Positions 47,613 through 58,900 of a stretch of DNA of 64,000 bases are shown here, in pieces (position 1 is the first letter of the stretch; each line of letters starts with the position of its first letter). Source of the DNA: Embiotoca jacksoni (lineage: Eukaryota; Chordata; Actinopteri; Embiotocidae); NCBI GenBank assembly GCA_022577435.1, contig JAKOON010000087.1, positions 248,001-312,000 on the forward strand, written 5' to 3'. Position numbers and translations under genes: made by a program. The notes under the pieces were generated by a model. It searched no databases and was not told the origin of the DNA. It worked only from the letters and a program-made list of their open reading frames with translations.

Positions 47613-48230
47613 CTAACCGCAACCTTCACTTTGTTTTTTCCCCCGATATCTAATTTCTACAGCCACCATTGGATAATCGTGAACATCCCCATGCACACAC
47701 TTAATTCTCACCCACGATGCCTCCACCAATGCCCCGGGCCGAACCAGGCTCTGGTGGATCAGAGACTGTATACAGCCCGAATCCACCATCGCCTGATGTG
47801 TACCCCCCTGGATCCTTACCGGAACGCGATACGTTGCTCCTGGACCGGGGGAGGGTGTTGGAGGGCCGGCAACCCGAACCGTCTGTCCTGCCTCCATTAA
47901 CGGACATTCCCTCCGGTAGTGTCCGGGCTGCCCACACCTCCAACACTCCTGCCCTGGCAGTTGAGGACCCCCCTGCAGGTTGGGAAGGTTGCCGGGGCCG
48001 GCCGGACCCGTGGGATCGGTGAACCTGGGGGTTGTTAGTGCCCGCGGAGCTGGCAGGGCCCGAGCCACCCCCGGTTGCTGGATCCGCCACCGCGGCGCGG
48101 GAATCGGTCGGGGTGCAGCCGGCGGCCGACTGCCGTCCCCCTGCCCGCTGGGATGAACCGCGAGGTGGTCCTCGGCAAGGGTGACGGCGGCCTCTAGCGT
48201 CGCTGGACGGTGGCACTCGTCAGTCCACAT
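47613..48230 (-). pseudogene. retrotransposon Gag-protease fragment
   Basis: About 205 residues are open. Residues 8-24 (PATLEAAVTLAEDH type) resemble fish gypsy Gag. A Pro/Ala-rich linker follows, then the knuckle CWRCGQPGHYRREC at residues 96-109 (CX2CX4HX4C), and the protease catalytic motif AMVDSG with Asp at residue 150. The frame ends abruptly at 47613 before the protease fold is complete. The N-terminal Gag is missing. Confidence 0.82.
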
Positions 48231-48899
48231 TCGGCTCAGCTGTGCTCATTACACCTTCCCGGCACCGTTCCCTGAACCACTCCTCCCACTCTCTACCCCC
48301 TGCAGCTGAGCTAACCACACCCCGCCACCACAGGGGGATTTGGGAATGTGGCAGGGTTTGGCACCAGTTGATTGAGAGGGCAACAACCAATCACAGAAGT
48401 GGGAGCTTAGAGCGTGCCTCCCCCTGGCTGATCCAATCAAGGATCACAACTTTGTTTTATTGTCGATCAGGTGAAGTCTAAAGCCGCACAATAAATAAAG
48501 AAATCACTTACCTCAGTGGGTCCCAACATTTTGGTTTGTCTTGTCTTGAATGCCAATTATGACCCTTTTTCATAAACTGGAAAAAGCTGTGTTCTCAGTT
48601 CTCCTTTATTTTGGTGTTTTTGCCCCAAAGTAAACAATGTCACCAAAAAAGCTTGTGTCAATACATTAACAGATTAAGATCTTTTGCAAAGGCACAATCT
48701 GAGTTAAGGTTGGTCAGTGTCTCAGCTCAGTGGGTGCCATCATTTTGGATTCGTGACTCTTTAAAATCTGCCTATTTTAGAGATTTATACGTGAACTGAG
48801 GATAATTCCCAGGAAGAAAGTTGCACCTATTAATTCATCAATATTTAATTTAAATGATGACTATCCTTCAAACTCTGCTTCCTCTTAATCACCTCACGA

Positions 48900-48922
48900 C
48901 CCCCCCCCCCCCCCCCCCCCCC
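48900..48922 (+). repeat. C23 homopolymer
   Basis: Twenty-three consecutive C bases between the retrotransposon remnant and igf1. Confidence 0.85.
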
Positions 48923-49799
48923 ACCCATCTCTCCCTGATCCCCTGTGAAATCCCCTGCCCATAGGTTGAGCACCACTTCTTTCATATAAATTAGCAGGAG
49001 TGAGTGAGTGCTGCCCGTGTCATGTAGGGACATTTGATCGTGCCTGCGTTTTGACCCACTTTACTCCAACAACCCGAACTGTTGCGTGTCTTCAGCCTCA
49101 GTCCCCTTTTTTTTGGATCCGACCTTGCTTGCTGTGTGATGCGCATACGCACAGCGGCCGAGCATGCTGGGATACGCGCTGCTGTCCTGTTTTATGATTG
49201 GGTCACAGCACTGATCTCATGTTTGGTGATTGGATTAGTGTTGATATCCCGTACCGCCTGATAACCACTCTTTAAGCCGTCGCCTCGTGTGAAGCTTCGA
49301 GCTGTCGTTGCTGCCTATTTTATTATTATTTTTTCTCCCCCTGTGACACAGTGGGAACACAGGGGCCCCTCATTTTAACACGAGGACGGTGGGTGGTCCT
49401 GCACAATGGGTGACATCAGGGAAGTTGCTTAAATATGAAATAATGTCTTCTTTTTTTTTTAACCATAAATTCCCAAGTGTTTTCTATTTTTCCATTATTT
49501 TCACATCAGTTCACACAAGTACCAGACGTCATTTCCAGACAAACGTACGAAAATTAACTGAAAATCATCAATAACAGAGAAAAACAGAGCCATAAAGAAT
49601 AATTACAAGAAATGACAGTGACAGTGTGTAGAAAAGCACCAAATCCTGCACATATAGGCGCAAAAGTTAAGAAAACAGCGCTTCAGCTGTGGCTCCCTGG
49701 TTATCTCTGGCTCGTGTTTGCTCTTTACTGCAATAAAAATGTCACGTTTTTCCACATTCACTCCAGTTCACATGTACTTAGCTTTTTTATTTAGCCTTT

Positions 49800-50427
49800 T
49801 ATTGGGCATTCAAGTTAGCAGCGCTGCGGTGACTAAGTGGAAAAGTGCTTTTAATGATTTATTTTAGCGTTAATCAGATGGGACTCCGGATCGACTCTCT
49901 GGTGAATTACGCGGTGCCAAATTACGCACAACAACCAAGTAACCTCCAGCTTGTCTTTAACTTCTCCTTCACGAGCTTTCAGGGCATAAAAACAGTGGTG
50001 TTGTGAGTGCGAGCTGCTGCTGCTGCTGCTGGTGGGGCAGCGCCGCTTTTTCTGCCTTGATCTGAACTACTAACCAAGTCTTAGAGATCAAAATTCAATC
50101 CCGTTCTGAGAAAAAAAGAGAAATGACGTTATTTGAATATGTGCCCAAAATCCTTAATGAATAACTTAGGACGAGTAGGAGGCAAATGCTGCCCCAGCTG
50201 TTTCCTGTTGAAAATGTCTGTGTAATGTAGATAAATGTGAGGGATTTTCTCTCTAAATCCGTCTCCTGTTCGCTAAATCTCACTTCTCCAAAACGAGCCT
50301 GCGCAATGGAACAAAGTCGGAATATTGAGATGTGACATTGCCCGCATCTCATCCTCTTTCTCCCCGTTTTTAATGACTTCAAACAAGTTCATTTTCGCCG
50401 GGCTTTGTCTTGCGGAGACCCGTGGGG
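49800..50427 (+). promoter_or_regulatory. igf1: igf1 5' flank and 5' UTR
   Basis: This is the sequence directly upstream of the igf1 start codon. It includes GGGCATAAAAACAG (49983-49996), an AT-rich element that might act as a weak TATA-like box, and a (GCT)6 run at 50013-50031. Neither a transcription start nor a specific factor site can be fixed from sequence alone. Confidence 0.4.
50013..50031 (+). repeat. (GCT)6 run in the igf1 5' flank
   Basis: A short GCT trinucleotide run about 400 bases before the igf1 start codon, probably in or near the 5' UTR. Confidence 0.85.
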
Positions 50428-50475
50428 ATGTCTAGCGCTCTTTCCTTTCAGTGGCATTTATGTGATGTCTTCAAG
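50428..50475 (+). CDS. igf1: igf1 exon 1
   Basis: The exon encodes MSSALSFQWHLCDVFK with a GTAACT donor, close to the teleost class 1 start (MSSGHFFQWHLCDVFK in salmonids). ATG 50428 is chosen because it starts exactly at the family N-terminus. The residues form the first part of a long signal peptide. The sequence upstream is 5' UTR. Confidence 0.94.
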
Positions 50476-53400
50476 GTAACTTACCTGATTTCCTTTGACA
50501 CTATAGATTATCACCTTGGTTCTTCACTTGCTCACTATTTGCACAGAGCATCCTTACCTAGTTTAAACTGCAACAATAAAAGGGATTTTTTTTTTTATTA
50601 TTTTTTTTTTATCGCTCATTTATATTTGACAGCTTTTTAGATGCATGATAACTGTGGATTTATTCTGATTTTGTATCTTTTTCATTCAGTTATGGAGCAA
50701 CTGTCCTGCATGTCCTGTTGATTTTTTTGAGGATATAATCAGAGATTTGTGCACCTTTTTTGCTTTAATTGACTTTTTCTTTTTTTTTTTCTTTTGGAAA
50801 GCGTTGACTTGAATCGTGCATGACTTTCCCTGCACGGATGAATGGGGTTTTCATCCTCAGCTCCTCTGTGCACTCTACGCTCTTTTTCACCAGAATTCCC
50901 GAATGCAGCTCTGCAACTTTCAAAGTAATTACTGCTGAGTGTGCATTATTAAGTGCTAAATATCTAACCTGATGCTGCGGGGTTGAGAGAGAGCGGAGAG
51001 CATATCATGAAATACTTATATGCGTCGGGAACTGTGTCGGTTGGAGTTGTGATACAGATTGATAATGTCCTGTGTTTTATTGTCTTTATTATGTTCATTT
51101 GGCCCAGTCAGCTTCCTCCGCTGGCTTTGGCGGGAGAGCCTTTTTTCCACCTCACATTTTGGATCGGAAAGATCCCCCGGCGGTTTTTCTCCATCTTTTT
51201 TATTCTTTCTTTCTGAATTTCGAAGCACTTTTGTGCGTAATAACGCGCTGACAGCTGGGTTTTAGCACATGTGTGGGATTGGGGGGGGGAATGCTGAACT
51301 GGTTGTTAATGATATATATCATGGATGAATTTCATTGATCAATACGGGTTGTCTTTAAGTTACTACTGACTATACAGGGTCTGAGTGGAGGGATGATAAT
51401 GGGGAAAGTGTGTTTTCAATTTGGACGCGCTCTGCTTCGTTGCGCACAGGCGCTCCGCAGCATCAGGGCTGGTCAGCCTCCTGTTGGACTGATTCAGGTA
51501 CCAAGTGGAAGTTTGGATTTAATACATTTTCCTCCAGATCTAAAAAAAAAAAAAAAAAAAAAAAAACCTGTAAAGTTACCATCTGTTTCTTTTCTCTGCT
51601 AGCATCAGGGAATATCCTGAATCTTAAAGAGAAAACCTTAAGCCCACTGCTTTCTGTCTTATGTTTGAAAATGTGTGTCACTGCCACTGCTGATGTGCCC
51701 TTGAGCATGACACTGAGCCACCAACTGTCAGTGCAGATCTGCTCAGTGATCAGCAGTGTTATAAAATATGTTTGCTTTAAGTTGGTGATTAACTGAAACT
51801 TTTTCTGTGATGATGCTCAGTCTGTGACAGCAGTGAAAATATTAAAGCTCTCCCTCTCTCCCTGTGCGCAGAGTGCGATGTGCTGTATCTCCTGTAGCCA
51901 CACCCTCTCACTACTGCTGTGCGTCCTCACCCTGACTCCGACGGCAACAGGGGCGGGGCCTGAGACCCTGTGCGGGGCGGAGCTGGTCGACACGCTGCAG
52001 TTTGTCTGTGGAGAGAGAGGCTTTTATTTCAGTAAGTGCACCTTTTTATTTATTCATAAAGGTTGGCTGTATATGTCCCAGAGCTCTCCACCTCCAGCGA
52101 GCTCATAAATAAAAAAGCAGCCGGTTTGACATCTCGTCTTGACTTTCCCTGCATTAATGTTCCTTCCTTCATTCATTCCTCGTCCACTGTTACATCTTAC
52201 CTTTAAGTTCACGTGCGTCTCAGGATGAAGGCTTTGATTATTTTTCTTTCATTGTTGGTCCAAAGCCAAGACTCTGAACAAGTAAACCCAAATAATAATA
52301 ATAAAAAAAAAATGGAATAATGATAAGTAACTATTGTTGGTGGCAAATCACCGTTTTGTCCGTGGGGAGAGGGCTTTAAGTGGAATTTGGCTGACTATCT
52401 CTGAGAAAAAGGAGGGCTAGAAACTAAATGTTGCAGTGAAGTTTTTTCTTTTTTCCACCAGAGAAGGGAAAGCTACCCAAAGAAAACCCTCGACCAAGAA
52501 TCCAGGATTTAAATCTCCAATTTTTCCATTAAGGGTACAACCCAGCCCAGAACAGCACAGGATATATGGAGCAACCAAGGTTAGGTGCAATGTTCCACCG
52601 GCAGCCAGTGTTTCTCAGGACATGTATCCTGATCTTTCTGTCAGAGACGAGCAGCGCGACTATACATTAACAGTATAGCTGGCTCAGACGCTGCAGAGCT
52701 TAAGTTTTATAAGCTCATTACTCACATTTCTTTGGCTGACATCCCTCAATTAACCCAATTTGCCCTGAATGTCCTCAAGGGAGCATCATATCTCCACCAA
52801 AAGTCTTCTTTTTTTTTCTATCATAATTGATTGTCCCTCCGACTCCTGTGCAGTTTTGACAAAACAATCCATTATTAATGGTTTGGTTCGGTCCCAAAGT
52901 TATGAAGGATTTTCCACATGTGGTAGACGTTGTCAGCTGCCAGTTTCAAAAAGAAAAGAAGATATAAGATTTCTGTGGGAGATCAGCAGCATCTATAATG
53001 CATATGCAGTTGTTCTCTTTTCCAGTAATTGATTGCTTTCGCCTTAACCTGAACCTGGAATGGTTTGAAAATACACCTTTTTAAGAAGTTGGTGACGGAT
53101 GGAAGATTAGGGGCCAGAAGGGGGCCAGTCTTGGAATCGCAGCCTCAGTGCAGCAGGGGGAATAAGACAGTAGTGGCTAGTGTACAGTCATGCAAAACTA
53201 AAGCCAGTAAAAGCCCAAAACAGATGAGTCTACAGCCATGTTAGCAGCTCTGTGATGCTAACACGCTAACGGTTACCATGCTTACTGACTCAGTTGGCTG
53301 CTAACAATCGGCAATTAGCACTAAGCTTAAAGTAGAACTGAGGCCCATGGAACCGTCTTTAGATTTAAAGGTATTTTCTCAGGGGATCAGCAAAGTTATT

Positions 53401-55872
53401 CCAATTCACTCTTAAGTTTCATGGAAATCCGTCAAATATTCTTGAAAACATTTCACACAAAACCACAAGGGGGCACTCGAGGAAGTGAAAAGTAAGGAGA
53501 TCATAAAAGTAATAAGGGTTCATTCTCTGGGGACCAAGAATACCTGTACAACTTTTCATGGTAGTCTAACCGATAGATATTTGAGTTTGGACCAACGCTT
53601 GCTTGTGTAGCTAAAAACTGGACAATACGCTTTGAATATTCACGGGCTACCGCCTTCAGCCGCTGGTAGAGGTAGAATCCTTTTATCAAAGACTCGAACT
53701 TGCTTCAACATTGTGCTCTTGAGGCACATGGGATGGGATGACGGCTTTGCCTCAGAGGAGGTCTGATAGGCAGGGAAGCGTACAGGAGCATCCCACTATT
53801 GCTAGATAAGAACGTTGATGTTTGACATTTCCATAGACAACCTGGATATTATTCTCTTGCGTATACAAGTTTCTGCTGCCTACGATATCTCCTCATGAGA
53901 ACATAAAGTAAAATTAAGGTTTGGTAAAGATCGTTGCAAATTTAGGCAACTTGAGAAGGATCAGGGTCTGTGGACGGGACATGGTTTACTCGGATCTACC
54001 GCCCCAACCTCCACTTAGCATGTGGCTTGCAGCATTTGTTCAAGGCTGATCAATGGCACTCAGTGTAAATTGCGTGGTGCAGAACTGCCTAATATGGTCG
54101 CAATTGCTTGAGATACCAGGTTGGACCGAGTCCATTTCCGGCATGCTCCCGTCTTGGTCATGCACAGCTTAGTCTGGCTAAGATTTGGGTTCATATTGGA
54201 TGATTCTACGCCCACGAGACTTGTTCAATGTCCCCAAACAGTAGAGTGTAGAAGTTGGGCCGGTGAATGGATGTGATACCAGAGTTCATATCCAGTCACA
54301 CACAACTCTACCTTTCCCTAACCTTAACCCAGTGTGTCTGTGCCATAACGTTAACCACACTGTTGTTGGTTACGCTAAGGCCTTGCACGAAATAGATTAT
54401 TTGAAATCGTTGGTGTGGAACGGTCCAAAAATCGTCTTTGAATGGAATGAGATTTCTTTACAGACTCATCCATTATAAGCTGTCTGGCAGTGGTGTCGCC
54501 ATGCACCTTGCTGCTGCTGCCGCTGCTGCTGCTGCTCTCCACCATCCAGCTCCGTGCAGCTTTTCCAAGACCAGTCAACATCATTCTCTGCATCAGGGGC
54601 CTCTGTATTGGCATTTGCCAGAAAGTTGTTGGAGAGCCACCAAGCTACTGCAAAGCTGCGAGTCTTGTTCGTCCAGATGCTGCTGGCAATACCCGCATGC
54701 TGTGAAGTGGTCATGACAGCCTGTTTGATTGCCAGTTTTCTGCCAGTTATGACTTTTTTTTGGTCTTTTGGATTCCCTCCGCTGCAGCACTTCTCTTGTA
54801 TAAATGTCCGTTTAAGCTGAGAAACAGTGGAAAATCATGGACTACATGATCAAACATTACATTTTAGTAAATGCAGGCCTGGGACTGCTGTTCAATTTGA
54901 TTTGTCCGCAGCCATCAGCCCATATTTTGGGTTCTGAGTAAACAGCTGCTCGAATTTGGACTTTGGCATCCTTTCTTTGGTCAGTCGTTTTTCTCAAAAT
55001 CAATCTCCCTGGTAGAGCTTCTCTTAATATTTCATACCGCTATGTAAAATGCTCCCAAGAAGTGTCTGCAGCTGGAGCTCGAAGTTGTTGAAATGTTAAA
55101 GAGTTTGAAAAGGTATGCGGGTGTCCACAGATTGGACGACGTGTTTAAGGTGAGCTACCGATAGCCGACTTTTACTGCAGTTTAATAAGTGCTTCTCGCA
55201 GGGTGACTTGACTTGTAGAACTGTTGATATCCATCTCACGAGAAGGTGTTGAACAGAGGCCAATGTAACTCATGATCCTCATGCAGGATACACTTCTTAA
55301 ACAGGAACAGACCTTTTTGTGGTAGGGGGAATGTATTTGTCTTTCCCGCATTACCTTACACTGAGCTGTCACTGAACTACACAGCGTCCATCTATCAATG
55401 CTGCATTTTCCTGTTGAGAAAGACGTGTATTTCATGAATACTCCATCCTTTTTCTGAAAAGATGATGAGGTTTGAGCAGCAGGGTGCCGTGCCTCGGAAA
55501 ATATGCTGCTCCACTGTCTTCCTCGGTTTTCTCTCGCGCTCTCATATTCTCGCCGTCGTTCCTTTTCCTTCCCCATTTTTCGTCGGGTTGCGTAAAATAT
55601 CTGGAGAATCCATTTGGGTGCTGTCGTCTGCAGCACCCGGCAGCAGAGGAAGCGTTCTCCTTTCCCTGAACTCTTCCCCTCAAGTCTGGCCGTGTTGAAC
55701 TTGGCAGCCCTCTGATTGATAATGTGTCCAGAGACGGTGTTGCAACGACAATGCTCGCACTGCTTTTTGCCAATCCACCTTAAGCACGTCACCAGTAAAG
55801 TAGCACACTTGCATTTCAAGAGTGCAGATTTCCTACCCCTGACAGAAATGCTAAACACTAGTTGGTGGAAAT

Positions 55873-55903
<31 letters not shown>

Positions 55904-58900
55904 GGTAATGAAACAAACTGCGGTCTATGAAACAGAAAAAAAAAAAAAAATCCACAACTGTAGTCAGTTTTTCCAATTATTAGCCTGACCTAGAAATCCT
56001 CAGTTGTCTTTGTAATGCTTTAGCAGGCAGGACTGCGGGCTGATTTCACTGGGATGTTCATTCCATGAATCAGATCTGTTATGGGACTTTTTTTGGCGAA
56101 ACGTACGTACTAAGTAGCTCCGTGTCCTCAGTCACTTTTAGTTCATGCTGAAATATTCAGTTATTCTAGAGCGAGTACGAGGTATCTAATCTCACCGCTT
56201 GTTTCTGCACAATGAATTACGACAAAATGAAATAATCCATCATCGTTGGCCCGCAGTTTATTGTTGGTACACGAAGTTCAAATCCAAAGTGCAGCGAGAT
56301 ATGAAACATGGTGATTTGTTCGGTGTTGTCCTGACTCGCAGTCGTGGCATGTGAGGTGAATGTGGAAAGGAAGGAAGGAAGGGAGGAAGGAAGGGAGTGT
56401 GGGGGGGAGAAATTGCTTTGTGCATACCATTGATGAGACTTCCTCTTCGCTGTTTGTACCTGTCGATTTCTTTTTTTTTTTTTCTTTTTTTTTTATTCAA
56501 AGCTACTCGAGCTGCAGAGAGCGGTAGAATGTGTAAACAGCACATCACAAAGTACAGACGCGCACACGCACGCACTCAAACACACGCACAGCTTCGGCCT
56601 CGTCCTTCAGCAGCAGGGGATTATGGGGATTACAGGATGATCAGGACACCCCTCCCCTCCACGCTCCCGAGTTCTTACACTGGACCCGAACACACAGCGG
56701 AAGGCTCTGCGATCTGAAGAAAGACCTCCTGTGTCCTCTCCGTCGCTGCGAAAAAGGTGTCGTTTTCCCATTAGGACCTGAAGTAAAAAAAAAAAATTTA
56801 AAAAAAAATCTCCGACCTCCCGGTGAATTACAGCTCAGCCGAACAAAGAGGCGTCTCATGAAAAGGACAGGCAGGTGTCCTCCAGATTTAGAACTGTACA
56901 TTAGGTGAAGTTGAGATCCGGGGGATTTGAGGACACTCAGGGGACTAAATGGTGCTTTACCTTTTGAAACTCGTCATCAGTTTAATCCCGTCACATAATG
57001 TCCGACCTCTACAAAGGAAAACAAGGATATATCTGGTAACATAAGCGCCGAGATCGCTGAGATTTATAGCCGATATCCTTTCTGACATTCAGAAAATAGC
57101 CTTTCATTTCGCCTTCCCCTTAAAACCACTGTACTCTTTCCCATTGTTGAATGAACCTCACCTAAAAACATAACCACTATTCTTATTGTGTCAAATTTAT
57201 GTTGCTAATGAGTTGGTTCTGACCATTTTGGTGCCATCGGCAAAGTGTTTACCAGCAAAAAACATTAAATGCATAGACCCAGTTTATTAATTGACAACCC
57301 AAGTTAATGAATTCCATACACTTGTTAGATTTAATGAGACATTATAATACAATCCAGAACTTTCCCAAAGATGTTTTTAGACCATCGCCAAGAAAATGTA
57401 CCCTCATAAAGTGCCTATTTTATCTATTTTCATTCACAATACCTTGAACGTTTTCTTTTTTATTCTAGTGGCGGTGCATTTGGACAAAGTTTCAGTGTCA
57501 CCGCGCAGGAACACTTCACTCATGCCATAAACCCCTTGTGGTACCGGTGATAAAGAGGTAGTTTCCAGTACTTTATGCAGCTCTTACAGTCCCTGCCCAG
57601 CTGTAAACTGCCTGACACTTCACAGGAAGAGCAGTGCATCGGCTCCAAGAATCCACTGGTTTTTATTGACCATGACCAAGCTGTAAAACTCAGATACTTT
57701 CTGTGCCACTCTGGAATGGAGGATTCCAGCCATCTCTCTCCAGTGCCGCTCCTTAGAGAAATGAACACTACGCGTGCTGAGCCTGTCAAACACCAGACCA
57801 AAGATGTTTCATGGAGCCGTGCGCTGACATCCGATGAAACACTTTAGAAACGATGACGTAGTAAAGACGGTCTTCAACCTGCGAGATATCTGATGTAAAT
57901 CATTCAGAGGAACGAACCGACCCAAAGAAATGGTTCATGGTTTCTGTGGCCTCCAACTCAAAACTGCGGCCGGTAAACGCTTCTATACTGCTGGTACGTG
58001 CGCAAGGAGGGTGACCTCTTGTCAACGGAAGACGAGCTGCTAAGTGTGTTTGGCTGGACAGCAGGAAAAAGTCCAAAAGAACAGTTTGTGCAACCGATTC
58101 AGAAGAACAGGGATGTGGAATACGATACAAACACAACGAAGCATAAAACAAGCTTCCACTTTGTTTTTTCTGGTACTTGCGCAGGCACTGCGCTTTGTTG
58201 CACGTGGACATCTGCAAAGTATTCTTTACAAACTTTAGTAGATGATAAATTGTGTGTCCTGCCAACCCACCTGGAAGTGGAAAGCATAAAGTGGTCTTTA
58301 GGTGAATGGCTACAACTTGTTCCAAAGGCGACAAAGTTACGGAAAGAAATAAAAAATCCCAGAACATGTGAAAAAGGACTTGTCAAAGCACCTCTGCAGC
58401 GCAAAGGCCGTGTTCAGACAGAAACCAGCACCGTGTTTGATAAATCACTTCTGTTAGAGCGCCGAAAAAAAAAATGCCTCAGCTTTTGCTACAACACGAT
58501 CCGGCATCATCCCGTAAAATGTTGCATTGGTCCCTGGCAGATTACGTTGCAATGTGAAGGCTAAATCTTTGGTTTAACTGGCAATTGTTGGGAGGGAGGA
58601 TCAAATTGTCACTTTTCGCAAATACTATAAACCACTACATGGAGCTGCAGTGACGAGTTCATTAATAAGATGAGTGACAGAAAATGAATCGGCAACCGTT
58701 TATGGTTTTTGGCATCTTTAACAACTTGTTGCTTTTCTTTGTCATTCATGAAACCAAACTGAATATCTTTGGCCGTTCAGCTGCGGGAATGTTTTTTGCG
58801 TGACTACGGAAATAATGGGCAAGCTAACGAATGATTGCTAGCTGCAGCTCTACCGCCTTCCAGTCTTTTGGTGTATAAGCCTTCAAACTCTTGGATGTTT

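Larger units (their letters stand above)
46736..48230 (-). mobile_element. decayed Ty3/gypsy-type LTR retrotransposon remnant
   Basis: Read on the minus strand, this holds the end of a Gag-like region with a CCHC zinc knuckle (about 47945-47904), an aspartic protease start with a DSG motif (about 47783), and then, directly, an integrase (47558-46944). Reverse transcriptase and RNase H, which should lie between protease and integrase, are absent. The remaining frame is also shifted near 46955-46972. No LTR pair is recognised. It is an inactive internal fragment. Confidence 0.85.
39907..50427 (+). other. intergenic region between the zinc-finger gene and igf1
   Basis: No host gene is recognised. 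It holds the zinc-finger gene 3' UTR, a 46-bp minisatellite (42421-43140), dinucleotide arrays, a G-rich minisatellite (46441-46735), a retrotransposon remnant (46736-48230) and a C23 run. The igf1 5' flank occupies the last few hundred bases. Two exon-like open segments (44008-44079, 45000-45080) are listed among the findings. Confidence 0.6.

Noticed and set aside
51872..52031. IGF2 or insulin as the identity of the hormone gene
   Set aside because: The B domain reads GPETLCGAELVDTLQFVCGE, and the E domain has the IGF-1 Ea sequence with the 27-residue and 12-residue segments.
54490..54705. A 71-codon frame with a leucine-rich start and several Cys, resembling a small secreted peptide
   Set aside because: It begins with GTG rather than ATG, the hydrophobic part is a CTG repeat, and no flanking evidence supports a gene.
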